From Balanoglossus misakiensis (lineage: Eukaryota > Hemichordata): 64,000 nt of DNA. The stretch's first letter is position 1. Each line of letters starts with the position of its first letter. This document shows positions 62,801-64,000 of this stretch, piece after piece. The stretch is taken from assembly GCA_040954595.2 (NCBI GenBank), contig CM082593.2, positions 6,076,001 to 6,140,000 of the forward strand, given 5' to 3'. The notes under the pieces were generated by a model. The model worked only from the letters and a program-made list of their open reading frames with translations, was not told the origin of the DNA and made no database searches. Made by a program: the position numbers and the translations under genes.

Positions 62801-63912
62801 AGGCATACGTCTCACGTTAGACTAACGGTTCTTTTAACACCATTCTCGACATACAAAATCCCCGGTCGAAACCCTTGGAAGCCAACCTAAAAGACTTCTA
62901 TACATTCTGCCAGTCAGGCTATTCTGCAATAATGCATCATGCTTACCTGTCTTCCAGTATGACATAAATGATCAGAACAAGGGACACTATGAAGACGACG
63001 ATTGCGAGGGCGATGAGAAAAATGGCGAAATTTGGTATCTGATAGGCTGCTTTGAAAGTGTGGGTTCTGGAACGGGTGTCTACGATGTCCACAACTTGCC
63101 AGTCCTTTTTAAATTCTTCGGGAGTTGTGTCAAACTCTTGTTGAATTCCGATGGCTTTTGTTCCAGGTGTTACAAAGGTGTTATTGTATTGTCTGAAAAA
63201 GACATCCAACAATAAACTTTAAACACGACACGAGACAAGTGAACTATTTGTACAATCCAAATGAAAACGCAAAAGACTCACATTTCTGGAAACGACTACT
63301 ATTTGCGCTATTCACTAGACGAAGACAACAACGGCCACTTACTTTATAAATTCCTCACATGTCAAGACGTAATATGTCTTGTTCACGCTGTAAAACCACA
63401 TATCAGTCCTGTCAATGGTGAATGACGGTAAGATCTATTAATTGTGACGCACTGAAGATGCACTCCGTTCGTTTAGTAAATTTTCATTTTGCATGGGGAA
63501 CGTTGCTCAAAAAATGGCCAATTAAACGGAAGCGCACTTACGATGCATCTTGGTTGTTAGATCGGCTGTCGCTCACCAACGTTGCATCAAATATCAACTC
63601 GTAATTGCTCAACATATTCATTTCTCTGTGAATAAAACAAATCGAGTGATTATTCGCGAAGGGTAATACGATTTTCTAATACAGTTTTCTGAACAGCACG
63701 ACCGTGTGCGACTTTTCTCCGCAGCCGCAGATGGGACGACACCCACCCTTTAAGACATTCGTACATCAAGGTTTTAAAGTTACAACTGCTGTTCATGGAA
63801 ACGCAAAAGAACAACGTCCATACCCAAGGATTTGAGGCAGGTTGCTTTCTATGTCCCCAGGCGGAAGTCCCGATTCCATGATGCAGTAGTCCTCCACGGC
63901 CAGGACATATAT
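59877..63912 (-). CDS. PCDH15/CDH23-like cadherin, C-terminal part: membrane-adjacent domain, TM and proline-rich tail (5' end beyond window)
   Basis: Minus-strand exons 63824-63912, 63542-63625, 63343-63408, 62947-63192, 62430-62486, 62188-62229, 61886-61979 and 59877-61697 keep one frame (about 832 residues in the window). The first four encode an extracellular module (IYVLAVED..., LPQILGEMNMLSNYELIFDA..., STDMWFYSVNKTYYVLTCEEF) resembling the ferredoxin-like membrane-adjacent domain of protocadherin-15 and cadherin-23, then one transmembrane helix (NFAIFLIALAIVVFIVSLVL). The tail starts basic (RMSQKKLLRQQEFWDRM), then has DNPGYTDDYGQYVNL (an NPxY motif and a YxN motif), five repeats of about 50 residues around SPPVYAQVGKVSQQ, a run of over 20 prolines, an acidic segment and a C-terminal TGF that fits a class I PDZ ligand. 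The last exon alone is 606 codons. No cadherin repeats with DxNDN motifs lie within the window, so the family call rests on the membrane-proximal part and tail layout. Confidence 0.7.
60351..60425 (-). repeat. Coding trinucleotide tract encoding poly-proline
   Basis: A GGT/GGA/GGC trinucleotide run on the plus strand encodes more than 20 consecutive prolines of the cadherin-like tail on the minus strand. It is in frame and of triplet period, so length changes would add or remove prolines without frameshift. Confidence 0.9.
60430..61135 (-). repeat. Five tandem protein repeats in the cadherin-like tail
   Basis: Repeats start near 61130, 60980, 60820, 60660 and 60510 on the plus scale (minus strand), spaced 145-162 bp, about 48-54 residues. 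Each has the order E-x-SP-PPVYAxV-x-KVSQQVxxFExxxD, then Pro/Thr-rich linker ending VLAIPEPE. The second repeat lacks the VYAQV part. DNA similarity between repeats is high, so the expansion is fairly recent. Confidence 0.85.
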
Positions 63913-64000
63913 CTGGTGTGAGAACATGTACATAAGAAAGTTGTCGTTACTTCAAACCACAGATGACCTAATGGCGTCTGGTATTGAACACTCGTAACAC

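Overview
The window reads as nuclear DNA of an intron-rich invertebrate bilaterian. Every convincing gene is split into short exons with canonical GT/AG borders, often GTAAGT or GTGAGT. Introns are mostly 100-500 bp with a few very long ones, there are many microsatellites, and there is one huge satellite array. The gene content (a peptide-type rhodopsin-family GPCR, a cation-selective Cys-loop subunit, a long ACSL and a PCDH15-like cadherin tail) would fit a lancelet or another invertebrate deuterostome, but the phylum is my inference and cannot be proved from this sequence.

Layout from left to right. 1-3.8 kb: mostly unannotatable DNA, a ~197-bp (GT)n tract, and three small candidate exons that join into one open frame whose last exon is partly duplicated in tandem. 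3.9-21.7 kb: a ~17.7-kb satellite with an 88-bp monomer. It has two sequence classes and three orientation blocks (forward A, reverse A, forward B). The A/A switch is a perfect head-to-head palindrome, and a 100-N gap lies inside the forward A block. 21.7-26.2 kb: intergenic DNA with one copy of a dispersed repeat. 26.26-42.06 kb, plus strand: a complete four-exon neuropeptide-type GPCR (391 aa) with a 13.1-kb first intron that carries an inverted copy of the same dispersed repeat. 44.98-47.62 kb, minus strand: a complete six-exon nicotinic-type receptor subunit (458 aa) with a TATA box and a CRE-like site just upstream. 50.04-57.23 kb, minus strand: a complete 21-exon long-chain acyl-CoA synthetase (681 aa) with a likely untranslated first exon near 58.6 kb. 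59.88-63.91 kb, minus strand: the 3' part of a PCDH15/CDH23-like cadherin, covering the membrane-adjacent domain, one transmembrane helix and a long proline-rich tail with five tandem repeats. It runs off the right edge.

The receptor and channel genes face each other tail to tail. The channel, ACSL and cadherin genes lie head to tail on the minus strand. Nothing suggests that they share a pathway, although GPCR, channel and cadherin would all be at home in neural or sensory cells. The most unusual part of the window is the satellite block: class structure, orientation switches at dyad centres, higher-order repeats and relict edges. All gene models were obtained by splicing by eye; every exon length was checked to keep one open reading frame across all joins.
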